Shown: in pieces, positions 13,130-21,699 of the stretch
Position numbering within the stretch: position 1 is the stretch's first letter
How the letters are laid out: each line of letters begins with the position of its first letter
Assembly (NCBI GenBank): GCA_024235695.1
Contig: JACKLX010000009.1
Coordinates: 62,001-126,000, forward strand
Length of the DNA: 64,000 nucleotides
Source of the DNA: Accumulibacter sp.
Lineage (GTDB): Bacteria; Pseudomonadota; Gammaproteobacteria; Burkholderiales; Rhodocyclaceae
Direction: 5' to 3'
Made by a program: the position numbers and the translations under genes
The notes under the pieces: generated by a model
Told to the model about the DNA's origin: nothing
The model's input: the letters and a program-made list of their open reading frames with translations, nothing else
Database searches by the model: none

Positions 13130-13172
13130 GATTCTTCGATTCTTCGATTCTTTATCTCTTCGACTCTTCGAC
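13130..13172 (+). repeat. Short tandem repeats in the leader of the PEP-CTERM gene
   Basis: Three near-identical GATTCTTC units followed by CTCTTCGACTCTTCGAC form a pyrimidine-rich direct repeat between the sigma-54 promoter and the ribosome binding site (AAAGGGGG). Its function is unknown. It would lie in the untranslated leader and could vary in copy number. Confidence 0.7.
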
Positions 13173-13206
13173 GCTCGATGTCTACCGACCAAAGGGGGAA
13201 CACGCA

Positions 13207-14271
13207 ATGAAAAAGCTGCTTGGCGCGATGGCGCTGCTGGTTTCGATGGCTGTGCCGGCGTCAGCGAACGCCGCGTTGCAGCAACTCTCCAATCTGTTCG
13301 TTTTTGGCGACAGCCTGTCGGACGGTGGCAACAGCGGCCTGGTAAGCCAGGCGGCGACCGGCGGCGCGCTGACCTTCCCGCCGTTCCCGTACTACAACGG
13401 TCAGTACTCGAACGGCCCGGTCGCCGTCGAGTACCTGTGGCAGATGTACAACCCGGGCAACACCACTTTCACGCCGTCTCTGGCTGGCGGCAGCAATTAC
13501 GCGATCGGCGGCGCGACCAGCGGCCTGGCGAGTTACAGTTCGGTCAATCCCAACGTCCCGGCTTTCCTGCAGCCGGCTTACGACAACCTTGGCAACGCCT
13601 GGCAGCTCAACACTTTCGCGGCCCAGAGTCCGGTCTTCAACGCGGCGACCTCGCTGTTCGCGATCTGGCTGTTCCCCAACGACGTTTTCTACCAGAACGC
13701 CACCGGCATGCTGCCGGGCACGGCGACAGGTTCGCCGGGCGGCCCCGGCGACGTCGCGGCGTTGATCGCCAACGGCGTCAACAACATCGTTGACACCGTC
13801 CTCGGTCTTGCAGGGGCGGGGGCGCAGCATTTCCTGATTCCGAACATGCCTGATCTTGGCAAGACTCCGGCATTTCGTGGTGACCCTTTTCAGTCCGCTG
13901 AACTGTCGTTTCTCACGGCGGCGTTCAACAGCGCGCTCGGCACGACGCTGACGGCGCTTGACGCGGCGCTGACGTCGGCCGAAATCGTCCAGTTCGATAC
14001 CGCCGCAGCTTTTGCCAGGGTGCTCGCCAATCCGGCTGCCTACGGCATGACGGTAACCGACAAGGCTTGTATTGACAACCTCGCGAGCGGGTTGTGCAAC
14101 GCCGCCAACTGGGACCAGTGGGTGTTCTGGGATGGCGTGCATCCGACCACCGCCATGCACCGGGTCATCGCCGGAGAGTTCCAGAAGGCGGTACCGGAAC
14201 CGGCCGCCATTGTCCTTTTTGCGCTCGGCCTGTTCGGCCTGGTCGCCGCACGTCGGCGCAAGTTGCGGTAG
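13207..14271 (+). CDS. GDSL/SGNH hydrolase with PEP-CTERM sorting signal
   Basis: 354 residues. A signal peptide (MKKLLGAMALLVSMAVPASA) is followed by GDSL block I FVFGDSLSDGGNS, later DLGKTPAF, and the Asp/His block WDGVHPTTAMH, so the Ser-Asp-His catalytic set is present. The C-terminus has the tripartite PEP-CTERM signal: VPEPAA, a hydrophobic span (IVLFALGLFGLVAA) and RRRK. Such proteins are processed by exosortase and end up in the envelope or exopolysaccharide. The fold acts on ester bonds, but the substrate (lipid or acylated EPS) cannot be told. It has its own sigma-54 promoter and a terminator, so it is a single-gene unit. No exosortase gene lies in the window. Confidence 0.92.
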   Translation: MKKLLGAMALLVSMAVPASANAALQQLSNLFVFGDSLSDGGNSGLVSQAATGGALTFPPFPYYNGQYSNGPVAVEYLWQMYNPGNTTFTPSLAGGSNYAIGGATSGLASYSSVNPNVPAFLQPAYDNLGNAWQLNTFAAQSPVFNAATSLFAIWLFPNDVFYQNATGMLPGTATGSPGGPGDVAALIANGVNNIVDTVLGLAGAGAQHFLIPNMPDLGKTPAFRGDPFQSAELSFLTAAFNSALGTTLTALDAALTSAEIVQFDTAAAFARVLANPAAYGMTVTDKACIDNLASGLCNAANWDQWVFWDGVHPTTAMHRVIAGEFQKAVPEPAAIVLFALGLFGLVAARRRKLR

Positions 14272-14291
14272 GCTGCCGCAAGCGACCACGC

Positions 14292-14320
14292 AGGCCCCGC
14301 TCCGGCGGGGCTTGTTGCTT
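14292..14320 (+). terminator. Rho-independent terminator after the GDSL hydrolase
   Basis: A GCCCCGC/GCGGGGC hairpin (7-bp stem, TCCG loop, extended by A-T and G-T pairs) begins about 20 bp after the hydrolase stop and is followed by the T-rich run TTGTTGCTTT. Confidence 0.78.
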
Positions 14321-14395
14321 TGCAGGCGCACCTTGCCGTGCTACTGGCCGCGGCCGGGGTGGGCGCCGACATCACAACCCTTGCAAGGAAGAGCG

Positions 14396-14749
14396 ATGAG
14401 CGACACGCCCCTGCGGATCTACCACAACAAGCGCTGCTCGAAGAGCCGCGCCGCGTACCAGCTGCTGGTCGATAAGGGTCTTGCCCTCGAGGTGGTCGAC
14501 TACCTCGAGGCGCCGCCGAGCCGGGAGGAATTGCGCGACCTGCTGCACAAGCTCGGCATGAAACCCGCCGAACTCGTCCGCCGCGGCGAAGCCGTTTTCA
14601 AGGAGCATTATGCCGGGCGTACGGTCAGCGACGACGAGTGGCTGGCAGCGCTGGTCGCCCATCCGATTCTGATCGAGCGGCCGATCGTCGTGCGCGGCGA
14701 GCGCGCCGTCATCGGACGGCCACCGGAGAGGGTGCTCGATCTGCTCTAG
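14396..14749 (+). CDS. arsC: ArsC-family reductase (arsenate reductase, glutaredoxin type)
   Basis: 117 residues from ATG 14396, with AAGGA 7 nt upstream. A thioredoxin-like fold is suggested by the N-terminal HNKRCSKSRAAYQLL motif with the catalytic Cys, followed by VVDYLEAPPSREELRDLLHKLGM and a C-terminal ERPIVVRGERAVIGRPPE loop that is strongly conserved in ArsC. The family reduces arsenate to arsenite using glutathione/glutaredoxin. There is no ars operon around it, and many stand-alone members have uncertain roles, so arsenate activity is probable but not proven. Confidence 0.85.
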   Translation: MSDTPLRIYHNKRCSKSRAAYQLLVDKGLALEVVDYLEAPPSREELRDLLHKLGMKPAELVRRGEAVFKEHYAGRTVSDDEWLAALVAHPILIERPIVVRGERAVIGRPPERVLDLL

Positions 14750-14834
14750 CGATCGCTCGGCGCTGGCAGCGGGTCGGCTGCACGACGCCGGTATGGTGCC
14801 GCCGGCGGTGCCCCGGCCAGTCTTGGCCGAAGCT

Positions 14835-16682
14835 TCATTTGCGCTGGCCGGGCCTGGCGGACCACGAATCCCTTAGCGTTACCGTCCGGTTGAAGACCGG
14901 TGCGCCGACGCGTGAATCGACGCGGTCGGCGACGAAATAGCCGTGTCGCTCGAACTGGAAGCACTGCTCGGGCTCGACATTGCGCAGCGCCGGTTCGACC
15001 CAGGCCCTGATCACGCGCATGCTGTCCGGATTGAGGTCGGCGCGGAAGTCGCGTTCGCTGCCTTCCGGGTCGCCTTCGCGTCTGGCCCCGGGTGACGGCA
15101 CGGCGAACAGCCGATCGTACAGGCGCACTTCGGCAAGGCAGGCGTCGGCGACCGAAAGCCAGTGCAGGTTGCCCTTGACCTTGTAGCTGTCGGCGCCGGC
15201 GCTGCCGCTTTTCGAGTCGGCCAGGTAGTCGCAATGGACGGCGACGACGGCGCCGCTGTCGTCGCGGTCGAAACCCGTGCAGCGGACCACGTAGGCATAA
15301 CGCAGGCGCGCCATGTTGCCGGGGTAGAGGCGGTGGTAGCCCTTGCTCGGCTCGGCCATGAAGTCCTCACGTTCGATCCACAGCTCGCGCGCGAACGGCA
15401 TCGCCCGTGTACCCGCCTCGGGCTTCAGCGGATGCTTGGGTGCGAAGCAGTCTTCGCTGTCGCCGGCCGGATAGTTGTCGATGATCAGCTTGAGCGGATC
15501 GAGCACCGCGACGCGCCGCTCGGCCGACGCGTTGAGCACTTCGCGCATGCTGTCTTCGAGCAGGCTGTAGTCGATCAGCGAGTCCGAACGCGAGACGCCG
15601 ACGCGTTCGGCAAACAGGCGAAAGCCCTCGGCCGGATAGCCGCGTCGGCGCGCGCCGACCAGCGTCGGCAAGCGCGGGTCGTCCCAGCCGGCGACGTGTC
15701 TTTCCTCGACCAGCTGGATCAGCTTGCGCTTCGAGAGAACGATGTAGCTCAGGTTCAGGCGCGAAAACTCGATCTGTTGCGGCAGCGGCCGCTGCAACAG
15801 GCCACCCTCGGCCAGGCGTTCGAGCAGCCAGTCGTAGAACGGTCGCTGATCGGCGAATTCGAGCGTACAGATCGAGTGGCTGATGTTCTCGAGGGCGTCT
15901 TCGATCGGGTGGGCGTAGGTGTACATCGGATAGACGCACCAGCGGTCGCCGGTGTTGTGATGGCTGGCGTGGCGGATGCGGTAGATTGCCGGGTCGCGCA
16001 GATTGATGTTCGCCGCCGCCATGTCGATGCGCGCGCGCAGGACGTGTGCGCCGTCCGGAAACTCGCCCTGCTGCATGCGCTTGAAGAGGTCCATGTTCTC
16101 GGCAACGCTGCGCGCGCGAAACGGCGAGTCGCAGCCGGCGTTGGTCAGCGTGCCGCGGCTGGCGCGCATCTCGTCGGCGCTCTGGCTGTCGACGTAGGCG
16201 TGACCGCTGCTGATCAGGTACTCGGCAAACTCGATCATCCACGCGAAGTAGTCGGAGGCGTAATAGAGGTTCGTCTCGCTCGCCGCGCTGGCGTCAGCGA
16301 GCGGGCCCTCCCACGAAAAGCCGAGCCAGCGCACCGAGTCGATGATCGAATCGACGTACTCCTGTTCTTCCTTCTCCGGATTGGTGTCGTCGAAACGCAG
16401 ATGGCAACGACCACCGTACTCCTGCGCGAGGCCGAAGTTGAGGCAGATCGACTTGGCGTGGCCGAAATGCAGGTAGCCGTTCGGTTCGGGCGGAAAACGC
16501 GTGCGGATTCTTGCCGGATCGAGGGTGCCGGCGAGTTGTTGCGGGCCCGGGCCGGGCCGGCCCGACCACTTGCGCGCGGCGTGCTTGCCGGCGGCGAGGT
16601 CGGCTTCGATGAGGTTGCGGATGAAGTTGGTGCTGACGACGCCGGCGGTGTTCGCGGCGTTGCTTGTTGGCTGCTGGCTCAC
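14835..16682 (-). CDS. glnS: Glutaminyl-tRNA synthetase
   Basis: 615 residues, class I synthetase. HIGH-type motif in FPPEPNGYLHFGHAKS, GlnRS-typical GGRCHLRFDDTNPEKEE, and the KMSKS-type loop VLSKRKL, then a C-terminal anticodon-binding beta-barrel. It is somewhat longer than E. coli GlnS (554), mainly through an N-terminal extension rich in polar residues and a C-terminal tail. It charges tRNA-Gln directly in the cytoplasm. It is convergent with the ArsC gene and separated by 96 bp from ratA upstream on the same strand. Confidence 0.97.
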   Translation of the reverse strand: MSQQPTSNAANTAGVVSTNFIRNLIEADLAAGKHAARKWSGRPGPGPQQLAGTLDPARIRTRFPPEPNGYLHFGHAKSICLNFGLAQEYGGRCHLRFDDTNPEKEEQEYVDSIIDSVRWLGFSWEGPLADASAASETNLYYASDYFAWMIEFAEYLISSGHAYVDSQSADEMRASRGTLTNAGCDSPFRARSVAENMDLFKRMQQGEFPDGAHVLRARIDMAAANINLRDPAIYRIRHASHHNTGDRWCVYPMYTYAHPIEDALENISHSICTLEFADQRPFYDWLLERLAEGGLLQRPLPQQIEFSRLNLSYIVLSKRKLIQLVEERHVAGWDDPRLPTLVGARRRGYPAEGFRLFAERVGVSRSDSLIDYSLLEDSMREVLNASAERRVAVLDPLKLIIDNYPAGDSEDCFAPKHPLKPEAGTRAMPFARELWIEREDFMAEPSKGYHRLYPGNMARLRYAYVVRCTGFDRDDSGAVVAVHCDYLADSKSGSAGADSYKVKGNLHWLSVADACLAEVRLYDRLFAVPSPGARREGDPEGSERDFRADLNPDSMRVIRAWVEPALRNVEPEQCFQFERHGYFVADRVDSRVGAPVFNRTVTLRDSWSARPGQRK

Positions 16683-16778
16683 GGGGCAGTCCTTGACTCT
16701 GGAAGCCTCGCATTTTAACCGGCCGGGGTGGCAAGCGAGCCAGAATTCCTTTGCCGGCGCCGCGCCGAAGAGCGCTGC

Positions 16779-17240
16779 TCAGTCGCCGTGACGAGCCGCC
16801 GTGCCGGCCTGTGCGGCCAGCGCATGCGCCCTGGTTTCGAAAGCGGTGACCATGCTGGTCGCCATCGGCAGGACCAGCAACTGGATCACCGGCATCAGGA
16901 ACAGCGAGCTGGTTTCGCAGTCGAGTGCGAAATCGACGTGACAGTGTTCGTCGTCCAGCGGCGAAAACGTCCAGCGAATGTCGAAACGGCAAAACGAACG
17001 ATCGTCGGACAGCACCGTGATTCGGCGTGGCCGCTCGAGCTCGGTGCGCGTGCGGAAGCGATGCATCAGCAAGCCCAGCGCCAGTCGCTGCTCGGTTTCG
17101 TAAGCGTCGTCCTCGCGGTGTACGACCTTCGCGTCGAGCATCAGTGGCACGAACTCGGGATAGCGCTCGACGTCGGCAACGACGTCGAACAGCCACTCCG
17201 CTGTAAGGGCAATGGCGCGGCTCTCGCGATGGGTTGCCAT
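16779..17240 (-). CDS. ratA: RatA-like START/coenzyme-Q-binding protein
   Basis: 153 residues from ATG 17240. The upstream ATG 17246 lies only 3 nt after GGGAGG, whereas 17240 has a 9-nt spacing, so it was chosen. The sequence has the polyketide-cyclase/START pattern: VVADVERYPEFVPLM near the start, RITVLSDDRSFCRF and ALDCETSSLFLMPVIQLLV, as in Coq10/RatA proteins. E. coli RatA was reported to block 70S ribosome formation, while Coq10 homologues bind quinone, so the role is unsettled. In many relatives ratA is divergent from smpB; here a TDT carrier takes that place, and the 296 bp between (17241-17536) contains nothing I recognise. Confidence 0.85.
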   Translation of the reverse strand: MATHRESRAIALTAEWLFDVVADVERYPEFVPLMLDAKVVHREDDAYETEQRLALGLLMHRFRTRTELERPRRITVLSDDRSFCRFDIRWTFSPLDDEHCHVDFALDCETSSLFLMPVIQLLVLPMATSMVTAFETRAHALAAQAGTAARHGD

Positions 17241-17536
17241 GGGCATCTGCCTCCCGATTGCTGTGTCGCTGGCCGGGATATTCGCCGGCACCCGGCAGCG
17301 TGATCGCAGGATCATGCGTGGCTTGCCGACTGCCGGCAAGGGCACGCATGAGCAGGTTTTCCGATGATAGCAATATTGGCCGTATCGCTGGCATGGCAAT
17401 GGTCCGCCACCCGGTCAGCCCCGCTACCGTCGGGCGGCGACGACCGACCCTGGGCCGGCCGCCGCAACGAGCTGTCTTCCGCTGAACGCCGTGCTGGTGG
17501 ATAATCAGCGTTTTCTAATGCAGAGCGAGTCAGTCG

Positions 17537-18592
17537 ATGTCCGCCGTATTGTCCGCGCGTCCGAGCTGCGCCGAAATCGTCCGCAACTTCGCACCGGGCT
17601 GGTTCGCCGCGGTGATGGGGACCGGCGTGCTGAGCGTCTCGACGCTGACGCTCGCCGGGCGCTGGCCGCTCCTGGAGGGCTTTGCCTGGGGCCTGCATTA
17701 CCTCAACCTGCTGCTCTTTGCCATCCTCGCCTTCCCCTGGCTGACGCGCTGGATCAGGCATCGCGAGCTGGCGCTGGCGACCTTGCAGCATCCGGTGCAG
17801 GCCAGTTTCTACCCAACCATTGCCATCGCCATGATGGTCATTGCCGCGCAGTTTCTCGCCTTCGGCGGGCAGGTCGAGCTGGCTCTGCTGTTCTGGTGGC
17901 CGGGCATGGTGCTGACCTTCGTTTTCAGCTTTGCCGTGCTCTACGCGATGTTCAGCGGCGAGCATGTCAACCTCGAGCACGTGACGCCGGCCAACTTCAT
18001 TCCGGCGGTCGGCCTGGTGGTCATCCCGATCGCCGGCGGCCCCCTGCTCGGACACCTGCAGGGAAATACCCGGGAGCTGGCGCTGCTGGCCAATGTCGTC
18101 GGTCTCGGCGCCGGCTCGCTGATGTATCTCGGTCTGCTTGCCCTGACGCTGCAGCGCAAGTATCTTGCGAAGCCGGCTGTCGGCATCCTGGCGCCGACGG
18201 TGTGGATCCATCTTGGGCCGATCGGCGTCATTCCGGTAAGCCTGCTCAATCTTGCCGGACAGCTGCCGCTGGTCCTGCCGTCCGGCACGCTGGTTCTCGC
18301 CGGTCTGCTGCTGTGGGGTTTCGGCGTCTGGTGGGTGGTGATGGCGACGCTGCTCACCGCCGCGGCGCAGCGTCGCGGCATGCTGCCTTTCGCGCTGTCG
18401 TGGTGGGGCTTCACCTTTCCCCTCGGTTCATTCGTGTCGGCCAGTTTCAGGCTGGCACGGGAGACCGGCCTGGCGGGCGTCGAGCTGGTCGGTATCGCCT
18501 GCTGGCTGTTGCTGCTGGCGCTCTGGCTGCTCACCGCCTGGCGGACGGCGCGCGGCGTCGGCAGTGGCGCTGTCTTTCGCCCGCATCCCTGA
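17537..18592 (+). CDS. TDT/SLAC1-family transporter (TehA-like)
   Basis: 351 residues with about ten hydrophobic helices, starting FAPGWFAAVMGTGVLSVSTL, the conserved first helix of TDT/SLAC1 proteins, and including VVIPIAGGPLLGHL, PTVWIHLGPIGVIPVSL and WWGFTFPLGSF. Relatives are TehA (tellurite resistance), sulfite or malate exporters, and the plant anion channel SLAC1. Substrate choice cannot be read from sequence. It is probably an inner-membrane anion channel or exporter. The next gene, a metal exporter, follows after 37 bp and may be co-transcribed. Confidence 0.88.
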   Translation: MSAVLSARPSCAEIVRNFAPGWFAAVMGTGVLSVSTLTLAGRWPLLEGFAWGLHYLNLLLFAILAFPWLTRWIRHRELALATLQHPVQASFYPTIAIAMMVIAAQFLAFGGQVELALLFWWPGMVLTFVFSFAVLYAMFSGEHVNLEHVTPANFIPAVGLVVIPIAGGPLLGHLQGNTRELALLANVVGLGAGSLMYLGLLALTLQRKYLAKPAVGILAPTVWIHLGPIGVIPVSLLNLAGQLPLVLPSGTLVLAGLLLWGFGVWWVVMATLLTAAAQRRGMLPFALSWWGFTFPLGSFVSASFRLARETGLAGVELVGIACWLLLLALWLLTAWRTARGVGSGAVFRPHP

Positions 18593-18629
18593 CGGATTGG
18601 CCGGTGAATTCGACTAGAATGCCCACACC

Positions 18630-19619
18630 ATGAGCGCTGCCGCCCGACCCGATCAACATCCGCACGACCATGACCATGAGCATGAGGATGAGCATGAGGA
18701 TGAGCACGCCGGGCACGGCCACGCGCATCATCACCACGCCGACGCCGGACCGCGCCTGATCTGGGCGCTGCTGCTGACCCTTGGCTTTGCCGCCGTCGAG
18801 GCGCTCGCCGGCGTCTGGTCGGGTTCGCTGGCGCTGCTCGGCGACGCCGGTCACATGGTCACCGACAGCGCCTCGCTCGCTCTCGCCGCTTTTGCCGCCT
18901 GGCTCGCCCAGCGCCCGCCGACGCAGCGTCACACCTACGGCTACGGCCGCATCGAGACCCTGGCGGCGTTGGCCAACGTGCTGTTCATGGTGCTGGTGGT
19001 GGTCGCCATCTCGGTGGTGGCAGTGCGCCGGATGCTCGAACCGGCGGTGGTGAACGGCGAAGCGGTTACCGTCGTCGCGGCGCTTGGCCTGGGCCTCAAC
19101 ATCGGCGTCGCCTGGCTGCTGATGCACGGCGAACAGACGATGAATACCCGCGGCGCCCTGTTGCACGTTCTCGGTGACCTGCTTGGCTCGGTGGCGGCGC
19201 TGGTTTCCGGCGCGGTGATCATGTGGACCGGCTGGACGACGATCGACCCGTTGCTCTCGCTGCTGATCTGTGCGCTGATGCTGGCCTCCAGCCTGCGGCT
19301 GCTGCGCGAGGTGCTGCAGGCGCTGATGGAGGGCGTGCCGGTGACCACGTCGACCGAGCAGATCGGCCGCATGCTGGCCGGCCTGCCAGGCGTCGCATCG
19401 GTGCACGACCTGCACATCTGGACCCTGTCCTCCAACCGTATCGCGCTCTCGGCGCACCTGATCGTCGAATCGCTGGAGCATTGGCCGGCGGTCCTGGCGG
19501 CCAGTCGACAGGCGTTGGCCGAGCAGGGCATCAGGCACGTGACGCTGCAGCCGGAACCGCTGCACAGCACCGTCCGCTGGTTGCCCGCCGGCGAGTCCCG
19601 TCGGGCCCCGGGAAACTGA
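18630..19619 (+). CDS. Cation diffusion facilitator metal exporter (CzcD/ZitB type)
   Basis: 329 residues. A cytoplasmic His/Asp/Glu-rich N-terminus (about 8-35, alternating HDHEHEDEHED then HAHHHH) precedes six TM helices with the metal-site motifs HMVTDSASLALA (TM2) and HVLGDLLGSVAALVSG (TM5), giving the HxxxD-type Zn site. A C-terminal cytoplasmic domain includes PGVASVHDLHIWTLSS. CDF proteins exchange Zn2+ (also Co, Cd) for H+ at the inner membrane. The His-rich tail probably buffers or senses metal. The gene is followed after 6 bp by an acetyltransferase. Confidence 0.95.
   Translation: MSAAARPDQHPHDHDHEHEDEHEDEHAGHGHAHHHHADAGPRLIWALLLTLGFAAVEALAGVWSGSLALLGDAGHMVTDSASLALAAFAAWLAQRPPTQRHTYGYGRIETLAALANVLFMVLVVVAISVVAVRRMLEPAVVNGEAVTVVAALGLGLNIGVAWLLMHGEQTMNTRGALLHVLGDLLGSVAALVSGAVIMWTGWTTIDPLLSLLICALMLASSLRLLREVLQALMEGVPVTTSTEQIGRMLAGLPGVASVHDLHIWTLSSNRIALSAHLIVESLEHWPAVLAASRQALAEQGIRHVTLQPEPLHSTVRWLPAGESRRAPGN
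18678..18706 (+). repeat. 12-bp tandem repeat encoding the His/Glu/Asp tail of the CDF protein
   Basis: GAGCATGAGGAT is repeated about 2.4 times and encodes EHED units. Because the unit is 12 bp, copy changes keep the reading frame and alter only the length of the metal-binding tail. Confidence 0.75.
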
Positions 19620-19625
19620 GCGCCG

Positions 19626-20084
19626 GTGAGCGCATGGTCCCTGCAGACGCCGGCGGCAGACGAGTTGCCGCAGGTGCTGGCGCTCCTCGACGCCTGTGCC
19701 CTGCCGGTCGCTGACCTGACGCCGGCGCACCTGCCGGGATTTCTGAGCTGTCGATCGGGCAGCCGGCTGATCGCCGTGGCTGGCCTGGAGCGCTGCGGCG
19801 AGGTGGCGTTGCTGCGCTCGCTGGCGGTCGCAGCTAGCCACCGCCAGCGCGGGCTGGCCAGTCAACTGGTCGACACGCTCGAGCGTCGCGCCCGTGCCGA
19901 CTGCTTGCCGCAGATCTTTCTGTTGACCACGACGGCGCGGGATTTCTTTGCGAGACGCGGTTTCCAGCCGCTGGCGCGGCCGGCGGTTCCGCAGGCGATT
20001 GCCGAAACCGGCGAGTTCCTCGGTCTGTGCCCGGCGTCGGCGGTGTGCATGGTCAAGACGCTGGCCAGCAACGCTTCGCCGTGA
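19626..20084 (+). CDS. GNAT-family N-acetyltransferase, ArsN2-like
   Basis: 152 residues from GTG 19626; no in-frame ATG fits. The GNAT acetyl-CoA loop is visible as [21 protein letters not shown] (motif A, Q/RxxGxA form). The C-terminus has [19 protein letters not shown] and then [18 protein letters not shown], a tail I associate with the arsenic-related ArsN2 group. Substrate unknown. It overlaps dtd by 4 nt (GTGA) and follows the metal exporter by 6 bp, so the three are probably one transcript. The ArsN2 label is moderately certain, GNAT is firm. Confidence 0.75.
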   Translation: MSAWSLQTPAADELPQVLALLDACALPVADLTPAHLPGFLSCRSGSRLIAVAGLERCGEVALLRSLAVAASHRQRGLASQLVDTLERRARADCLPQIFLLTTTARDFFARRGFQPLARPAVPQAIAETGEFLGLCPASAVCMVKTLASNASP

Positions 20085-20533
20085 GGGTCGTCGTCCAGCG
20101 CGTCGCGGCGGCGCGGGTCGAGGTCGATGGCCAGGTCAGCGGCGCCATCGGCCCGGGCCTGCTGGTTCTGGCCGGCTTCGAAGCCAGCGATGGCGAAGCC
20201 GACCTGGCCTGGATGGCCGCCAAACTGGCCAGGCTGCGCGTTTTCGCCGACCCGCTCGGGGTCATGAACCGCAGCGTCGTCGACGTCGATGGCGAGCTGC
20301 TGGCGGTCAGCCAGTTCACGCTCTTCGCATCGACCCGCAAGGGCAACCGTCCGTCGTGGAGCCGCGCGGCGCCGCCGGCCGTGGCGCAGCCGCTGTTCGA
20401 GCGCTTTGTCGGACACCTCGAGGCGGCGCTCGGCCGCCGCGTACAGACCGGCGTTTTCGGCGCCGAGATGCGCGTTCACCTGGTCAACGACGGCCCGGTG
20501 ACGATCAGCATCGATTCGCGCCAGACCGAGTAG
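20081..20533 (+). CDS. dtd: D-aminoacyl-tRNA deacylase
   Basis: 150 residues from GTG 20081, overlapping the previous stop (GTGA). Family motifs: start [17 protein letters not shown], the active-site SQFTLFAST segment (SQxTLxA) and the Gly-Pro motif [11 protein letters not shown] at the C-terminus. Dtd removes D-amino acids and glycine mischarged on tRNAs. Length is normal for the family (about 145-150). Confidence 0.95.
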   Translation: MRVVVQRVAAARVEVDGQVSGAIGPGLLVLAGFEASDGEADLAWMAAKLARLRVFADPLGVMNRSVVDVDGELLAVSQFTLFASTRKGNRPSWSRAAPPAVAQPLFERFVGHLEAALGRRVQTGVFGAEMRVHLVNDGPVTISIDSRQTE

Positions 20534-20547
20534 TCGGATTTCGCGTC

Positions 20548-20584
20548 GTCCGGCGCGGCCGCGACGCTGGCCTGGCCGCCGGAC
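20548..20584. terminator. Imperfect hairpin between convergent dtd and bfr
   Basis: Arms GTCCGGCGCGGCC and GGCCGCCGGAC pair with one bulge and a loop of about 13 nt, in the 59-bp gap between two convergent genes. There is no U-tract on either side, so it may be a weak bidirectional terminator. Confidence 0.35.
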
Positions 20585-20592
20585 AAGCTCAA

Positions 20593-21075
20593 TCACGATG
20601 CCGGCGCGATGCCCATCTGCGTCTGCAGGTAGTTCTGCACGCCGACCTTCTCGATCAGGTCGAGTTGCGTTTCGAGGTAATCGACGTGCTCCTCGGTATC
20701 GTTGAGGATCTCCTGGAACAGGTCGCGTGAGACGTAATCCCTGACCGATTCGCAATGGGCAATCCCCGCCACCAGGTCGGCGTGCGCGCCGCGCTCGAGC
20801 TGGAGGTCGCCAGCCAGGCAGTCCGGCACGTTTTCGCCGATCAGCAGCTTGCTCAGCGCCTCCATCTTCGGCAGGCCCTCGAGCAACAGGATGCGCTCGA
20901 TCAGTTTGTCGGCGTGCTGCATTTCCTCGATCGACTCCTCGTACTCGTGCTTGCCGAGAGCGCTGAAGCCCCAGTTCTTGTACATCCGCGCGTGCAGGAA
21001 ATACTGGTTGATCGCCGCCAGTTCGTTGGCCAGCTGCTTGTTGAGCAGCGCAATGACCGTTTTGTCGCCCTTCAT
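20593..21075 (-). CDS. bfr: Bacterioferritin
   Basis: 160 residues from ATG 21075. A four-helix ferritin: ferroxidase ligands Glu18 ([10 protein letters not shown]), Glu51 and His54 (EEMQHADKL), haem ligand Met52 in the same segment, and the second ferroxidase pair in [15 protein letters not shown]. Bacterioferritin forms a 24-mer that oxidises and stores iron, with haem at subunit interfaces. The conserved Met52 separates it from non-haem ferritins. No Bfd gene lies alongside. Confidence 0.96.
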   Translation of the reverse strand: MKGDKTVIALLNKQLANELAAINQYFLHARMYKNWGFSALGKHEYEESIEEMQHADKLIERILLLEGLPKMEALSKLLIGENVPDCLAGDLQLERGAHADLVAGIAHCESVRDYVSRDLFQEILNDTEEHVDYLETQLDLIEKVGVQNYLQTQMGIAPAS

Positions 21076-21440
21076 GAAGGTCTCCGTTGCAAGGTGCCGT
21101 GAACGGTGTCGCGGCGGGTGGTCGGGGAAAGCGCGCCGGCGAGCAGGACTTCCCGCAATCCGCCGGGCGCGAGGATGGTCGCGCCAGCCACCGGTACAGA
21201 CAACTTGTCGCGCGTGCAATTCACTTCAGCGACCACCTGCGGCAGTCGCCGGGCCGCTGCCAGCTTCGGTGAGGTTGTCGCCGGGGCGCAGCGCCGGCGT
21301 CATTGCGTCGCCGCGGCAGAAGCCCGTTCGACGGACCGGCAAGGGAGCGCTTCGACACCAGGGTCGGCCAGCGACGCTGCCGATGCCAGGGGCGGATCGC
21401 CGGCGCGAACGGTCGATCACCAGCCCTGCCGCAACAGGGT
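21076..21440. other. Intergenic stretch without a recognised gene
   Basis: 365 bp between the bfr start and the tRNA-Glu 3' end. Only short overlapping ORFs with no family resemblance occur. A small CCCTG/CAGGG hairpin just after the tRNA (near 21423-21438) has no T-tract and is at best a weak terminator. Confidence 0.5.
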
Positions 21441-21516
21441 TGGCGTCCCCACGGGGATTCGAACCCCGGTACCTACCGTGAAAGGGTAGTGTCCTGGGCC
21501 TCTAGACGATGGGGAC
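21441..21516 (-). tRNA. tRNA-Glu (anticodon UUC)
   Basis: 76 nt on the minus strand from GTCCCCATCG to the encoded CCA. Acceptor stem GTCCCCA/TGGGGAC, anticodon loop CTTTCAC with TTC, and T-arm GGTTCGAATCC. Positioned 21 bp after tRNA-Ala on the same strand, so the two form one transcript. Confidence 0.97.
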
Positions 21517-21537
21517 GCGGACGTTCTTTCGGCCTGT

Positions 21538-21613
<76 letters not shown>

Positions 21614-21630
21614 GCCCGAAAGAAGCCGGG

Positions 21631-21659
21631 ATTATAGGGAGCCGACTGCTTGCTGTAAA
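21631..21659 (-). promoter_or_regulatory. Sigma-70 promoter of the tRNA-Ala/tRNA-Glu unit
   Basis: On the minus strand TTTACA (-35, 21659-21654) and a perfect TATAAT (-10, 21636-21631) are separated by 17 bp. The -10 ends 17 bp before the tRNA-Ala 5' end. This is the best sigma-70 match noticed in the window. A GC-rich stretch (CCCGGC) directly after the -10 resembles the discriminator of stringently controlled promoters. Confidence 0.85.
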
Positions 21660-21699
21660 GCGCCGCGCCGACGGCACGGCAGCAGAAAAGGAGGCCGCT

